From contig JAJDAH010000343.1 of the NCBI GenBank assembly GCA_029261965.1, positions 1 to 64,000 of the forward strand: a stretch of DNA of 64,000 nucleotides. Direction: 5' to 3'. The stretch's first letter is position 1; the number at the start of each line of letters is the position of its first letter. The stretch is from Polyangiaceae bacterium (GTDB lineage: Bacteria > Myxococcota_A > Polyangia > Polyangiales > Polyangiaceae). The notes under the pieces are model-generated. The model saw only the letters and a program-made list of their open reading frames with translations, had not been told where the DNA came from and searched no databases. Shown one piece after another: positions 34,718-43,346 of this stretch. The position numbers were made by a program, and so were the translations under genes.

Positions 34718-36562
34718 ATGCGTGTCGCTCGCGTCCTCACCAATCAGACCTGCAACCAGAATTGCAATTTTTGTGGTGCGCGTCGCGAAGTCGAAGATCC
34801 CGAATTCGCGGCCACGCGCGCAGTTGCAGATCGCATGGTCGAAGCACTCGAGTCGGGCGCGACCGAATTGGTGCTCTCTGGTGGTGAGCCGACGCTGCGG
34901 CAGGATCTTTCCGGGCTTGTCGCGTACGCTCGTCGACGAGGCGCCAAGCGCGTGGTTCTCGAGACCAACGCAGCTCAGATCGATACCAGTCTGGCTCGCG
35001 TTCTAGCACGTGAGGGGCTCGACGTAGCGAGGGTCAAGCTGCCAGCCTGGGGCGAGCAATGCGACGTCATCACCGAAGACCCGGGCGGCTGCGAGAACAC
35101 CATAGCGGCCATCCGGACCTTGTTGCACTACGGCGTCGAGGTCCACGTGTTGGTACCCATCGTCCGTGGCAACACGAAAAGAGTAGGGGAGCTTCCCGAG
35201 CGACTCGTCGCCGCTGGCTTCTCGAGCACGCAAATCCTGGTCCGCTGGTTCGTCGAGTCTCCCGACGAGCACGCACTCGCGCCGCTATCAGAAGCAACAA
35301 CGGCCATCGAGGCCCTGGCCGACGCTGGCCGCAAGGTCGGGCTGCCAGTCCGGCTCGACGGCGACTCTTTCGTGCCACCGTGCGCGTTTCCGAACGCCAT
35401 TCGTCTGGCACAGCTGTACACGCTCACTCCCGGCGGAGCGAACCGCGCGGGGTACGAGCGCATCGAACAATGCAACGAGTGTCGCGTGCGCGACCGTTGT
35501 CCCGGCGTGCCCAAGGCACTTCTCGATTCGAACCCGGACTACGCTTACCGCCCGGTGAAGGAAGAACGCGTCCGCCGCCGGCTGAGCATCATCGAGTCGG
35601 TGGAATCGCAGATCACGCGCGAGCTGGTCACTACGGAAACCTGCCGTCGGTCCGATGGCAGTGCGGTACCCATGCACACGGTTCGAGTGAACTTTCACTG
35701 CAACCAGTCATGCCATTTCTGCTTTGTTTCCACCCATCTTCCGCCCGCTCGAGAGCAAGACATCCGCAGTGCCATCGAGGCGGCGGGTCGACAACGGGCG
35801 ATCCTTGCACTGAGTGGCGGTGAACCGACACTCAACGCCAACCTCTCCGAGTACGTGCGACTCGCCAAGAGCGCCGGAGTGAGAGAAGTGGAGCTGCAGA
35901 CGAACGCCACGCGTCTAGCCGATTCGAAGCTCGTAGCAGAGCTAGAGGCCGCCGGCGTGGACGTCGCGTTCGTCTCGCTCCACGGGGCCACTGCGCCAGT
36001 CTCCGACGACCTCACTGGCGCCCCCGGGACCTACGAGCAAACGGTGCTCGGTCTGGACGAGCTTCAGCGCAGTAGCATCCGGCTGCGCCTCAACTTCGTG
36101 TTCTGCCAAAAGAACTACACAGAGTTTCCAGCCCTCATCCGCATGGTGGCCGAGCGCTGGCCGAAAGCCCTCCAGAGCGTCTCCTTCGTCGCACCCTCGA
36201 CGGACCTCGTGCCTCGGGATGCTTGGCTGATACCGCGCTACGCTGACGTCATGCCGCTAATCCAGGAGGGCGCTGCGCTTGCGGACCAACTCGGAGTCGA
36301 GCTCACTGGCTTCGAGTCGATGTGCGGGTTGCCCCTCTGCCTGATCCCTGGATCGCTCGCGCCCTACTTCGACCTCGTCGAAGTCGCCGAGGGCGCGGAC
36401 GGGGGCGAGTTCATCAAGCCCGATGCGTGCCGACGCTGCAAGCTCGAGCCGAATTGTTGGGGGATTCGCACGCGGTACGCCGAGCTCTACGGTACGGACG
36501 AGCTCCGACCGGTAACGGACGAGCCGGACACTAGAGCGCTGGGGCATCAAGAGAGGACTTGA
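34718..36562 (+). CDS. Tandem radical SAM protein (paralogue of 14589)
   Basis: A 614-residue tandem enzyme with Cys12/16/19 and GGEP 55-58 in half one, auxiliary cysteines 222, 252, 255 and 261, Cys328/332/335 in half two, and a final CRRCKLEPNC. All spacings up to residue 335 equal those of the protein at 14589, and the final YAELYGTDELRPV is nearly identical there. It therefore probably catalyses the same kind of reaction on a related substrate. An in-frame extension to 34568 lacks homology, so the ATG at 34718 was chosen. It is the last gene of the rSAM locus before the tRNA. Confidence 0.9.
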   Translation: MRVARVLTNQTCNQNCNFCGARREVEDPEFAATRAVADRMVEALESGATELVLSGGEPTLRQDLSGLVAYARRRGAKRVVLETNAAQIDTSLARVLAREGLDVARVKLPAWGEQCDVITEDPGGCENTIAAIRTLLHYGVEVHVLVPIVRGNTKRVGELPERLVAAGFSSTQILVRWFVESPDEHALAPLSEATTAIEALADAGRKVGLPVRLDGDSFVPPCAFPNAIRLAQLYTLTPGGANRAGYERIEQCNECRVRDRCPGVPKALLDSNPDYAYRPVKEERVRRRLSIIESVESQITRELVTTETCRRSDGSAVPMHTVRVNFHCNQSCHFCFVSTHLPPAREQDIRSAIEAAGRQRAILALSGGEPTLNANLSEYVRLAKSAGVREVELQTNATRLADSKLVAELEAAGVDVAFVSLHGATAPVSDDLTGAPGTYEQTVLGLDELQRSSIRLRLNFVFCQKNYTEFPALIRMVAERWPKALQSVSFVAPSTDLVPRDAWLIPRYADVMPLIQEGAALADQLGVELTGFESMCGLPLCLIPGSLAPYFDLVEVAEGADGGEFIKPDACRRCKLEPNCWGIRTRYAELYGTDELRPVTDEPDTRALGHQERT

Positions 36563-36611
36563 AGCCAACCGACGACGCCAAGGCCCCCGGGGCCGCCGGC
36601 GGCCAGTGTTG

Positions 36612-36695
36612 TGCACGAGGAGGGACTTGAACCCCCACTCCCTTTCGGGAACCGGAACCTAAATCCGGCGCGTCTGCCAGTTCCGCCACTCGTGC
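36612..36695 (-). tRNA. tRNA-Leu, anticodon TAG
   Basis: An 84-nt class II tRNA. The acceptor arms GCACGAG and CTCGTGC pair. The anticodon loop TTTAGGT, closed by CCGGA and TCCGG, gives TAG (36659-36661). The long variable arm of a leucine or serine tRNA is present, and GTTCAAGTC is the T-loop region. The discriminator base is A and CCA is not encoded. It lies on the strand opposite to the preceding rSAM gene and marks the edge of the accessory locus. Confidence 0.95.
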
Positions 36696-37172
36696 GCGGG
36701 GGGCAATCCTGGCAAAAAGCCGGCTCTGGCGCACACGGGAGCCTTTCCACGCGGAAATCCCGGTAAGAATGCGCTTTGCTCGACCGGGACGACGCGCGGC
36801 GGGGGATGTGCGGCCGTCCCGGCCGGGGTCCGCGACTTTTGGACCCGAACCGGATTCGTTGGGAGGGGGGCGAAAAGAACCCGGCCCGCTAAAGACTTAC
36901 GAGCGTCAGCACCTGCGAGTTACAGGGAATACGAGTGGCTGGCTCGATCGGCCTACGCGGCAACGGCGAAAAAGGTTGCGGGCTGCGCGCCCCAGGTGGT
37001 GATGCGACAGGGAGGTCTTTTCACCAGGGGCGGGGCCCACGCCTTCGGGCCCGGTCGGGGTAGATTGGGAGGGGCGATCCGACCCGCACCTTGGGCTACG
37101 GGGATCCGACGCCCAGGTTTCACGGCGGCGACGGTTTTTTTTCGCCGGCGGGTACGCGGGCGATTTTGGGGA
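36696..37172. other. Intergenic region beside the tRNA
   Basis: About 480 bp of G-rich sequence between the tRNA 5' end and the stop of the LysM gene. It should hold the tRNA promoter. A run of eight or nine T near 37134 has no stable hairpin before it. I see no credible gene. Confidence 0.5.
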
Positions 37173-38366
37173 CTATTTGCCCTTCTTCTTGTAGCCGCGC
37201 GGCGACCGCCACCTAGGCCGAATGTGCACCTTGAGCACGTCCTTCATCAGGCCGAGGTGCGCACAATGATCCATCTTGTCGTTGCCGGCGTAGCCCCGCA
37301 CGTGGAAGTGGCCACGGGTGTACCGGGATATCAGGTCGAGCCCCATCGGGTCCGACCCTCGCGGTCGGGTGCGCCGGGGTTTCCCCCCCAGCTTCCAGAT
37401 CAACCAGTTCGCCGTTTCCGTAGTGGACGCGTAGCCATGCGGAATGATCGAAGAATGGCTCACGAACATGAATTTGCGGCCCCGGCGCGCCTCGCGGGCG
37501 TAGTCGAGAAACGGCTTCATTTGGGCCTCGTTCAACGTCTTTCCCGAATAGCCCGAGTGCAGCCCGTCGAGCAGCACGACGGTGTCCACTTTGCTGCGAC
37601 CGAGCGGCTGCGACAGGATTTGCCCGACGGCCCCGTAGCCCGCGCTCCACGCGCTCACCCCGACCTTGCGCACCCGTGCGCTCTTCTTGCCGGTCTTTTC
37701 AGCCACCGCCTTTTCGACGCTCGCCAGCAGCTTCTTGAACGTGTCTGGAGAGCCGAACGCGCTCGCATAGGGGCCGGAGCCCAGGCCGAGATCGATGCCG
37801 ACCAGCACCGGCCCGCGCATGACCTTGACCCACTCTTTTCGCATCGCCTCGTGGCCATGAAAGTGCAGCATGACGTCGAAGCTGCCTCGGCGGGTCACGC
37901 CTCCCCGCTGTGGCACGATCATCTGTCCGAGTGAGGGCGCGCGGCTCCAGCGGTCGTAGACGCCGAACCCCGGATCTTTCGTCAGGCACGGGTTCACGCC
38001 GCCACGATTCTTCGAGGATTTTTGCGTCTGCGTGTTCGAGTCGGGCTTGGCGGTCACCCAGTCGTTGGGCCCAGCCTTCTTGCTTTCCTTCTTGCCGCGT
38101 TGGGCGTTCTTCTCTTTGCCCGGTTTCGGCTTCGAGTTTCCGTTGGGTATCTCGATCTTCTGACCGGGAAAGATCGGCTTTCCCCGGCGGATCCCGTTCT
38201 TCGCCCGGAGCGCGGTGATGGTCACGTGGTAGCGACGGGCGATGTGGCTGAGCGTTTCTCCCTTCTTGACCTCATGGACCTGTGCCTTGGCGGCGGCCGG
38301 GGCGGCCAAGGCGGCCATCACCACCAGGCAGGCGAGCAGGGTCAAAAGAAGCCGGCGACAGGTCAT
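37173..38366 (-). CDS. Secreted LysM protein with alpha/beta-hydrolase-like domain
   Basis: With the ATG at 38366 it is 397 residues. Residues 1-27 are a signal peptide (LLLTLLACLVVMAALAAPAAA). A LysM domain follows (VKKGETLSHIARRYHV to FPGQKIEIP), which binds peptidoglycan or chitin-like glycans. After a Lys/Pro/Ser-rich linker comes an alpha/beta-hydrolase-like domain with the nucleophile elbow SAWSAGYG, a later acidic residue in VLLDGLHSG and a possible catalytic His in DHCAHLG. It is probably periplasmic and cell-wall bound. The substrate is unknown. It diverges from the FGE lipoprotein gene; the frame runs further upstream, but the signal peptide fixes the start. Confidence 0.8.
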   Translation of the reverse strand: MTCRRLLLTLLACLVVMAALAAPAAAKAQVHEVKKGETLSHIARRYHVTITALRAKNGIRRGKPIFPGQKIEIPNGNSKPKPGKEKNAQRGKKESKKAGPNDWVTAKPDSNTQTQKSSKNRGGVNPCLTKDPGFGVYDRWSRAPSLGQMIVPQRGGVTRRGSFDVMLHFHGHEAMRKEWVKVMRGPVLVGIDLGLGSGPYASAFGSPDTFKKLLASVEKAVAEKTGKKSARVRKVGVSAWSAGYGAVGQILSQPLGRSKVDTVVLLDGLHSGYSGKTLNEAQMKPFLDYAREARRGRKFMFVSHSSIIPHGYASTTETANWLIWKLGGKPRRTRPRGSDPMGLDLISRYTRGHFHVRGYAGNDKMDHCAHLGLMKDVLKVHIRPRWRSPRGYKKKGK

Positions 38367-38576
38367 CCGAGGGACCAAAGTGCAGCGACCGGGCCAATCT
38401 TTCAACTTCGTGGCGCCCAGGCGGGCCCCAAGGGCCGCAAGTGCTTGAAAAAGCTGCGTGAGCCCGGATTCGAGAGCGAGGCGCGCGCCTGCCGCGCACC
38501 GCGCTTCGAGCGTCATCCCGCTGACGTTCGATTCATCCGGCTTGACCCCATCCGCCCTGCGTCCACATATCACCGC

Positions 38577-39455
38577 GTGACCCACATTCGACGAATCGCG
38601 GCCGTGAGCCTGCTCGGCGTGGCCGCCCTCGCCTGCGGAGGCCCACCCAAGGAGCCGGAGCGCCCTACCCTGGCGAACGCCAAAGTGCCGGAGTCCTCCA
38701 CGCCAACCGACGACGTGCGCACCGAAAACGACGAAGACGAAGAAGCGTCCAACTGCCCGGCAGACATGTCGCAGATCCCCGCCGGCAAACTATGGCTCGG
38801 CTCGCCGGACGGCAAAGGCGAAAAGGACGAGCACCCACAGTTGCAGATCGAAATGGATGAGTTCTGCCTGGACAAGATCGAGGCCACGGTCGGCGCCTAC
38901 AAGTCGTGTGTCGAAAACGGCCTCTGCGAGGGGCCGCCGGACACCGTCGCCCTCGAGAAAATGCTCGACAAGGGTGCGCGCGAAAAGAGGAGCGCTCAGT
39001 GCACCGCGCGCAAGACCGAGGACGCCAACGACTACCCTCTCAACTGCGTGAGCCACGAAGAGGCGGTGGCCTTCTGCAAGTGGAAGGGGCGCCGGTTACC
39101 GACCGAAAACGAGCTCGAGTACGTGGCGACCGCAGGCGAGGACAAGCTGAAGTACCCGTGGGGAGACGACCCTCCCAACGCGAACGTCGTGTGCTGGAGC
39201 CAGAAGGACGGCCCTTGCAAGGTGCAGACGAAACAGCCCGCGTCGTTCGAGATCTACGACTTGGTCGGGAACCTCAGCGAGTGGACGTCCACCCCCTACG
39301 GCCCCTATGGCACCACGCCGAGCGGCGAAATTTATGCTGTCCGAGGGGCTAGCTGGAAGACCACGAAAGCCGAAGACGCGCGGGGCAAGCGGCGGTTCAA
39401 GCGGGAATTTCAGGTGAGGGACACCGATCTGGGCTTTCGCTGCGCCAAAGACTGA
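38577..39455 (+). CDS. Lipoprotein with FGE-sulfatase (SUMF1-like) domain
   Basis: A 292-residue lipoprotein starting at GTG with lipobox AALAC. After an acidic linker comes a formylglycine-generating-enzyme-type fold: IPAGKLWLGSPDG, EFCLDKIEATVGAYKSCVE, NCVSHEEAVAFCKWKGRRLPTENE, YPWGDDPP, LVGNLSEWTS and RGASW. In myxobacteria such extracellular domains are often binding or structural modules rather than true sulfatase-activating enzymes, and I do not see the catalytic Cys pair clearly. Several other cysteines probably form disulfides. The K+ channel gene follows 45 bases later. Confidence 0.85.
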   Translation: MTHIRRIAAVSLLGVAALACGGPPKEPERPTLANAKVPESSTPTDDVRTENDEDEEASNCPADMSQIPAGKLWLGSPDGKGEKDEHPQLQIEMDEFCLDKIEATVGAYKSCVENGLCEGPPDTVALEKMLDKGAREKRSAQCTARKTEDANDYPLNCVSHEEAVAFCKWKGRRLPTENELEYVATAGEDKLKYPWGDDPPNANVVCWSQKDGPCKVQTKQPASFEIYDLVGNLSEWTSTPYGPYGTTPSGEIYAVRGASWKTTKAEDARGKRRFKREFQVRDTDLGFRCAKD

Positions 39456-39500
39456 CCGCTCCGTCCTCAAGGATCGGGTTTTGGGGCCGATCACGAAGAC

Positions 39501-40421
39501 GTGGACGCTTCATTCGACGTCTCCATTCGCTACGCCGAGCCCCCGCCGGGGCGCGTGAGCGAGGTGCCGCCCGAACGGACCCGGGTACGCGAGCGGGCTT
39601 GGCAAATCGTGCAGGTCTGCGCGCCCGGCGATCGAGCGAGCCGGATTTTCGATGTCTCGATCATGCTGCTCATCGCGCTCAACGTGCTCGCGGTCATCAT
39701 CGAAACCGTGCCGTGGGTGTCGCGCAACTGGGGGCCCTATCTCTTCGCCTTCGAGGTGGCCTCGGTGGTCGTCTTCTGCGGCGAGTACGTCGTTCGTTTG
39801 TGGGCCTGCGTGGAGGACGAACGCTACGCCCGGCCGATTCTGGGCCGCCTCCGCTACATGTTCTCAGGCATGGCGCTCATCGATCTCTTGGCGATCGCTC
39901 CGTTCTTCGTCCCCATGTTCATCACGGTCGACCTCCGCATCGCGCGCATCCTCCGGCTGTTCCGTCTGCTTCGTCTCCTCAAGCTCGCCCGCTACAGCGA
40001 GTCCATGCAGCTTTTGACCCGCGTGCTGAGCTCCCGGCGCGAGGAGCTCATGATCGTGCTCATCGCCGAGGTCGTGTTGATCCTGATGGTCGCTCCGGTG
40101 ATGTACTTCATCGAGCACGAAGCCCAGCCCGAAGTGTTCTCGAGCATTCCCGCCTCCATGTGGTGGGCCGTCGTCACGCTGACCACCGTCGGGTACGGCG
40201 ACATTTCTCCGGTCACCGGCCTCGGCAAAGTCTGCGCCGGCATCCTGGCGTTCCTCGGCATCGCGCTCTTCGCGTTGCCCGCCGGCATCGTCGCGTCCGG
40301 GTTCACCGAGAATGTCCGCACCAAGCGCCACATGAAAGCCAAGTGCTTCCATTGCGGTCGGCACGCCGACGACGTCGTCTCGAACGCGAACACGGTACCC
40401 GCACCACCCAGTCAGCACTGA
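39501..40421 (+). CDS. Voltage-gated potassium channel (ion transporter family)
   Basis: A 306-residue six-helix channel. S1 to S3 span residues about 50-140. S4 is an Arg ladder (DLRIARILRLFRLLRLLKLAR). The pore helix is followed by the selectivity filter TTVGYGD before S6. It forms a tetrameric inner-membrane K+ channel opened by depolarisation. The C-terminus carries CFHCGRHADD, half of a zinc-ribbon-like motif, which is unusual and could tetramerise the channel through metal. The start is GTG at 39501. Confidence 0.9.
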   Translation: MDASFDVSIRYAEPPPGRVSEVPPERTRVRERAWQIVQVCAPGDRASRIFDVSIMLLIALNVLAVIIETVPWVSRNWGPYLFAFEVASVVVFCGEYVVRLWACVEDERYARPILGRLRYMFSGMALIDLLAIAPFFVPMFITVDLRIARILRLFRLLRLLKLARYSESMQLLTRVLSSRREELMIVLIAEVVLILMVAPVMYFIEHEAQPEVFSSIPASMWWAVVTLTTVGYGDISPVTGLGKVCAGILAFLGIALFALPAGIVASGFTENVRTKRHMKAKCFHCGRHADDVVSNANTVPAPPSQH

Positions 40422-40597
40422 CGCGACGGGTCGGCGGCAAGCGGTTCGGAGCGGCGTCGAGCGGTTCGGGGCGCGACGCGCGACGCGCATGCCCACCAAA
40501 ATGAGCGAGATCGTCATATTTCGGCCGGCATGCTCGACCATGCCTCCGAAAATGTTGCGATCCACGACATTTCGCAGGGCATGGTTCGGACGGAGCG

Positions 40598-41164
40598 ATG
40601 CGAGCGCGACGGAGAAGCACGACGAGCCGCCGACCGACGTGGAGCCTCGTTGCTACGTTCGCGCTCGCCGCATGCGCCGGCAATGCGAACCCTGACGCGA
40701 CAACACCGCCCGGCCCGAGCACGCCGTCACCGCCGCCAACCTCACCGGCACCCGTCCCCGACACCGCGGACGCCCAGATCCCCGACACCGCGGACGCCCA
40801 AGCTCCCGCCGTCCGTTCCAACCGAGCTTGCGCCGAGGTCACGATCGGGCTCGATCTCCGCGCCCTGCCCACGGGCACCACCACCCAAGACATCACCCGC
40901 TACACGCGCGCCCGCGCCGACGAGCTCCGCAACATGGCCGGTCCGAGCGCCGCGCCCCTCATCTACATCGCAGAAGGCGTCAGCACGTTTCGCGCCGAGC
41001 TTTTCGCCGACACGGAACGAGACGCCATCGCCACCTGCCGCGACGTCAGCTGGCGCTTTATTCCGACCGTGCCTGGTCACCCACTCAGTCGTGAGCCCGG
41101 CGGAAGCATCATGTCGCCTTGTCGACCATGCGCTCGAACCATCGACGCCGGGGCCACCGATTGA
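40598..41164 (+). CDS. Lipoprotein of unknown function
   Basis: A 188-residue protein with a signal peptide ending in the lipobox LAACAG. A Pro/Thr/Asp linker follows, containing two copies of PDTADAQ. The mature C-terminal 100 residues have two or more cysteines but no recognisable family. It is probably anchored in the inner or outer membrane, facing the periplasm. It precedes the polysaccharide deacetylase gene on the same strand; cotranscription is possible. Confidence 0.6.
   Translation: MRARRRSTTSRRPTWSLVATFALAACAGNANPDATTPPGPSTPSPPPTSPAPVPDTADAQIPDTADAQAPAVRSNRACAEVTIGLDLRALPTGTTTQDITRYTRARADELRNMAGPSAAPLIYIAEGVSTFRAELFADTERDAIATCRDVSWRFIPTVPGHPLSREPGGSIMSPCRPCARTIDAGATD
40756..40800 (+). 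repeat. Two copies of a 24-bp tandem repeat inside the lipoprotein linker
   Basis: CCCCGACACCGCGGACGCCC begins at 40756 and again at 40780 and encodes PDTADAQ twice. Slippage could change the copy number without shifting frame. Confidence 0.8.
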
Positions 41165-41190
41165 TTTGGCGTATGGGTGAAATCGTTCCC

Positions 41191-42153
41191 ATGAACCAAC
41201 TCGCCAGCGATACGCCGCGGACGAGCTCGGCGGTGAGGGCCCTCTTGGTGGGCATTCTGTTGGTGGGTTGCAGCGATGGCTCTCGGAGCGAGTCCCCGGC
41301 GCGTGACGCAGGATCCGACGGCACAGCAGCGCTTCATCCCATCAGCGTCGTGCTCACCTTCGACGACGGTCCGGTAGACGCGCACGTTGTCCGCTCCGAC
41401 GTGCCCGCCCGACTCACGAGCGAGCTACTCTCACCGCTCGACTCGATCCTCGCGACCCTGGCGGCCCGCGGGGCGCTCGGAATCTTCTATCTGGAAGGCC
41501 CGGGCACGGAACGAGCGGCTGGCTCCACCAAGGCTCTCCACGAGACCGGCGTCAGCCGGATCCTCGACGGCGGTCACCGGATCGGTTTCCACGCCTTCGA
41601 CCACAGCCCGGCTCTCTGGCTCGGACCGACGACTGCGCCGGCGGACGTCGTCGCGGACATGAACCGAATCGAATCCTTCGTGGTCGAGCTCGTCGGACCA
41701 AACCGAGCGACGCCGATTTTTCGGCCTCCTTACGGTGGCCTCGGCGCCGCTGGCGATGCGGCATTCGACGAAGCCGCATCGCGAGGTTGGACCGGCCATG
41801 GCTTCGACATCGACGCGGTCGATTGGACGCTGAACGCCACGGCAGATCCCACCCTCGTCAACCAGCTCCCCGTCGGTTGTGACGGCGCGCGACTCGACTA
41901 CGCCCTGCGCCGGCTTTGGCTGGGCGCGGCACGAACCGCCGATCGCGAGGCCATCGATGTGTTGTTTCACGTGAATGGGTTTACCGGTCACCACCTCGAG
42001 CGCATGCTTCAGGAGTTGGAAGGCGCGTTGGCCGACGACGGCCGCCGCGCGGTCTTCGAAGTTCCGAACAGCTACCTCGAGGGGAGCAACCACTTCGCGG
42101 ATGCCTCGCTTCTAGAAGACTTGGGCACCACGGGCACATGCCCAACCCCGTGA
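41191..42153 (+). CDS. Lipoprotein polysaccharide deacetylase (NodB domain)
   Basis: About 320 residues with lipobox LLVGC after a short hydrophobic helix. The NodB carbohydrate-esterase-4 motifs are LTFDDGP (catalytic and metal-binding Asp), HAFDH (the metal-binding H-x3-H) and RPPYGG. It would remove acetyl groups from peptidoglycan or another N-acetylated glycan in the periplasm. The ATG at 41191 gives the best signal peptide; ATG at 41173 is also possible. Its 3' end overlaps the next gene by 16 bases, which suggests coupled translation. Confidence 0.8.
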   Translation: MNQLASDTPRTSSAVRALLVGILLVGCSDGSRSESPARDAGSDGTAALHPISVVLTFDDGPVDAHVVRSDVPARLTSELLSPLDSILATLAARGALGIFYLEGPGTERAAGSTKALHETGVSRILDGGHRIGFHAFDHSPALWLGPTTAPADVVADMNRIESFVVELVGPNRATPIFRPPYGGLGAAGDAAFDEAASRGWTGHGFDIDAVDWTLNATADPTLVNQLPVGCDGARLDYALRRLWLGAARTADREAIDVLFHVNGFTGHHLERMLQELEGALADDGRRAVFEVPNSYLEGSNHFADASLLEDLGTTGTCPTP

Positions 42154-43340
42154 ATGCGGCTAGAATTCGAAGCGCCATCACACGTCGATGGACCGCTTGG
42201 GTGGGGACTGTGCTTGCCCTGGCACTCCCTGGCTGTCAGGACAAAAGCCGAACCTCCAAGAACCACGCCGAGACAGGCGCGATCATCGTCCGAGTCGTCA
42301 GTGCATCCGCCGGCGTCAAGCTTCGACCTCCAGCCACGGTCACGCTGGATCCAGGTCGGAAATCCCAAAAATGGGAAGCCACGCCGGCAGCAGCGACGGA
42401 CCCGAGGCAGTACCAAATCGCCGAACCGCCGCGCCATCCTCCAGTGCTGCACTTCGAGGGATTGCGCTTCGGCGACTACAAGGTGGGCATCAAGGGCGAA
42501 TTCCTCAGTCAGGCAACACCGGTCCAGCTGACCGACCGCAAAGTTGTCATCGACCTGCGGCTGCTCGCGATCTCGCCATTCGTGGATGCGGCGGTCCACG
42601 AGCGAGAAAGCAATGAGCCGTCGAGCCCGCAACCACGCATGATCGTGGATCTATCGAAGCCGTCGGAGATCGAGATCCGGTGGAGGGCGCGCGACCTCAT
42701 CCAGTCCGTGACTCGCCTGAAGCGGGACGCGGCCAGTCTCAAGAACCAAGCCGCGAAGGAGTGGAGCCAGCACGGTCTATACAAGTTGCCCCACGACCAC
42801 AAACGCGACGAAGCAGTCATTCTCATCGGCGAGAGAGCGAAGCTCGACGACGTCGCCGCGATGGCAACGGCGGTCCACGAGATTTCACGGTCGGTCAAAG
42901 GCGTGAGCGGCGAAGAGCAGGTCCCCGTATTCCTCATTCGAGTGAGCCGCGCCGCGGAGAGCGTCCGAAAAAAGTCCGGCATCGATGCGATGAAGCTACC
43001 CTCACCAAAGGGCAAAGCGCCCAAATGGTCGTTGGGGCTCCTCGAACGCTCGGGCGAAATCGACGGCAAAGCGCTCCAGAAAGCCACCGAGGGCCTGGCG
43101 GATCGATTCGCACGCTGCACCGCCAAGGGCCTCTCCAAAGATCCCGCACTCGAAGGCGACGTGCGCGTGCGCTACCAGATCGGTGTCGACGGAGTCGCTG
43201 TGCACCAACTCAGCGCCGGGTCCGACATCGAAAACCGCGACACCGAGGAGTGCCTCGTCGATTCACTGCAATGGCTAGAGCCTCCGACACCCGACGTGGG
43301 GCCAGTCACCGTGATCCAGACGATCACCGTAGGTCGCTGA
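42138..43340 (+). CDS. Lipoprotein with AgmX/PglI-type C-terminal domain
   Basis: A 400-residue lipoprotein with lipobox ALPGC. The middle part is unassigned and partly Lys-rich and helical. The last 90 residues (RFARCTAKGLSKDP, GDVRVRYQIGVDG, TEECLVDSLQWLEPP) match the C-terminal domain of the myxobacterial gliding-related AgmX/PglI proteins, a TonB-C-like fold with two conserved cysteines. A role in envelope or motility complexes is possible but not shown. It overlaps the deacetylase gene upstream and converges on the TPR gene at 43347. Confidence 0.7.
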   Translation: MPNPVNAARIRSAITRRWTAWVGTVLALALPGCQDKSRTSKNHAETGAIIVRVVSASAGVKLRPPATVTLDPGRKSQKWEATPAAATDPRQYQIAEPPRHPPVLHFEGLRFGDYKVGIKGEFLSQATPVQLTDRKVVIDLRLLAISPFVDAAVHERESNEPSSPQPRMIVDLSKPSEIEIRWRARDLIQSVTRLKRDAASLKNQAAKEWSQHGLYKLPHDHKRDEAVILIGERAKLDDVAAMATAVHEISRSVKGVSGEEQVPVFLIRVSRAAESVRKKSGIDAMKLPSPKGKAPKWSLGLLERSGEIDGKALQKATEGLADRFARCTAKGLSKDPALEGDVRVRYQIGVDGVAVHQLSAGSDIENRDTEECLVDSLQWLEPPTPDVGPVTVIQTITVGR

Positions 43341-43346
43341 CGAGCG

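Noticed and set aside
1-36562. A RiPP precursor peptide for the rSAM enzymes
   Set aside because: The intergenic gaps hold no short frame with a leader-like sequence and repeated core residues near the rSAM genes. The TPR tails are a better candidate target, but this is unproven.
37130-37145. Rho-independent terminator at a T-run
   Set aside because: No stable hairpin precedes the T-run, and it is on the wrong strand for the neighbouring gene.
36562-37172. Short frames around the tRNA that look like small proteins
   Set aside because: One is the tRNA itself read as protein and the others have no ribosome site, odd composition and no family character.
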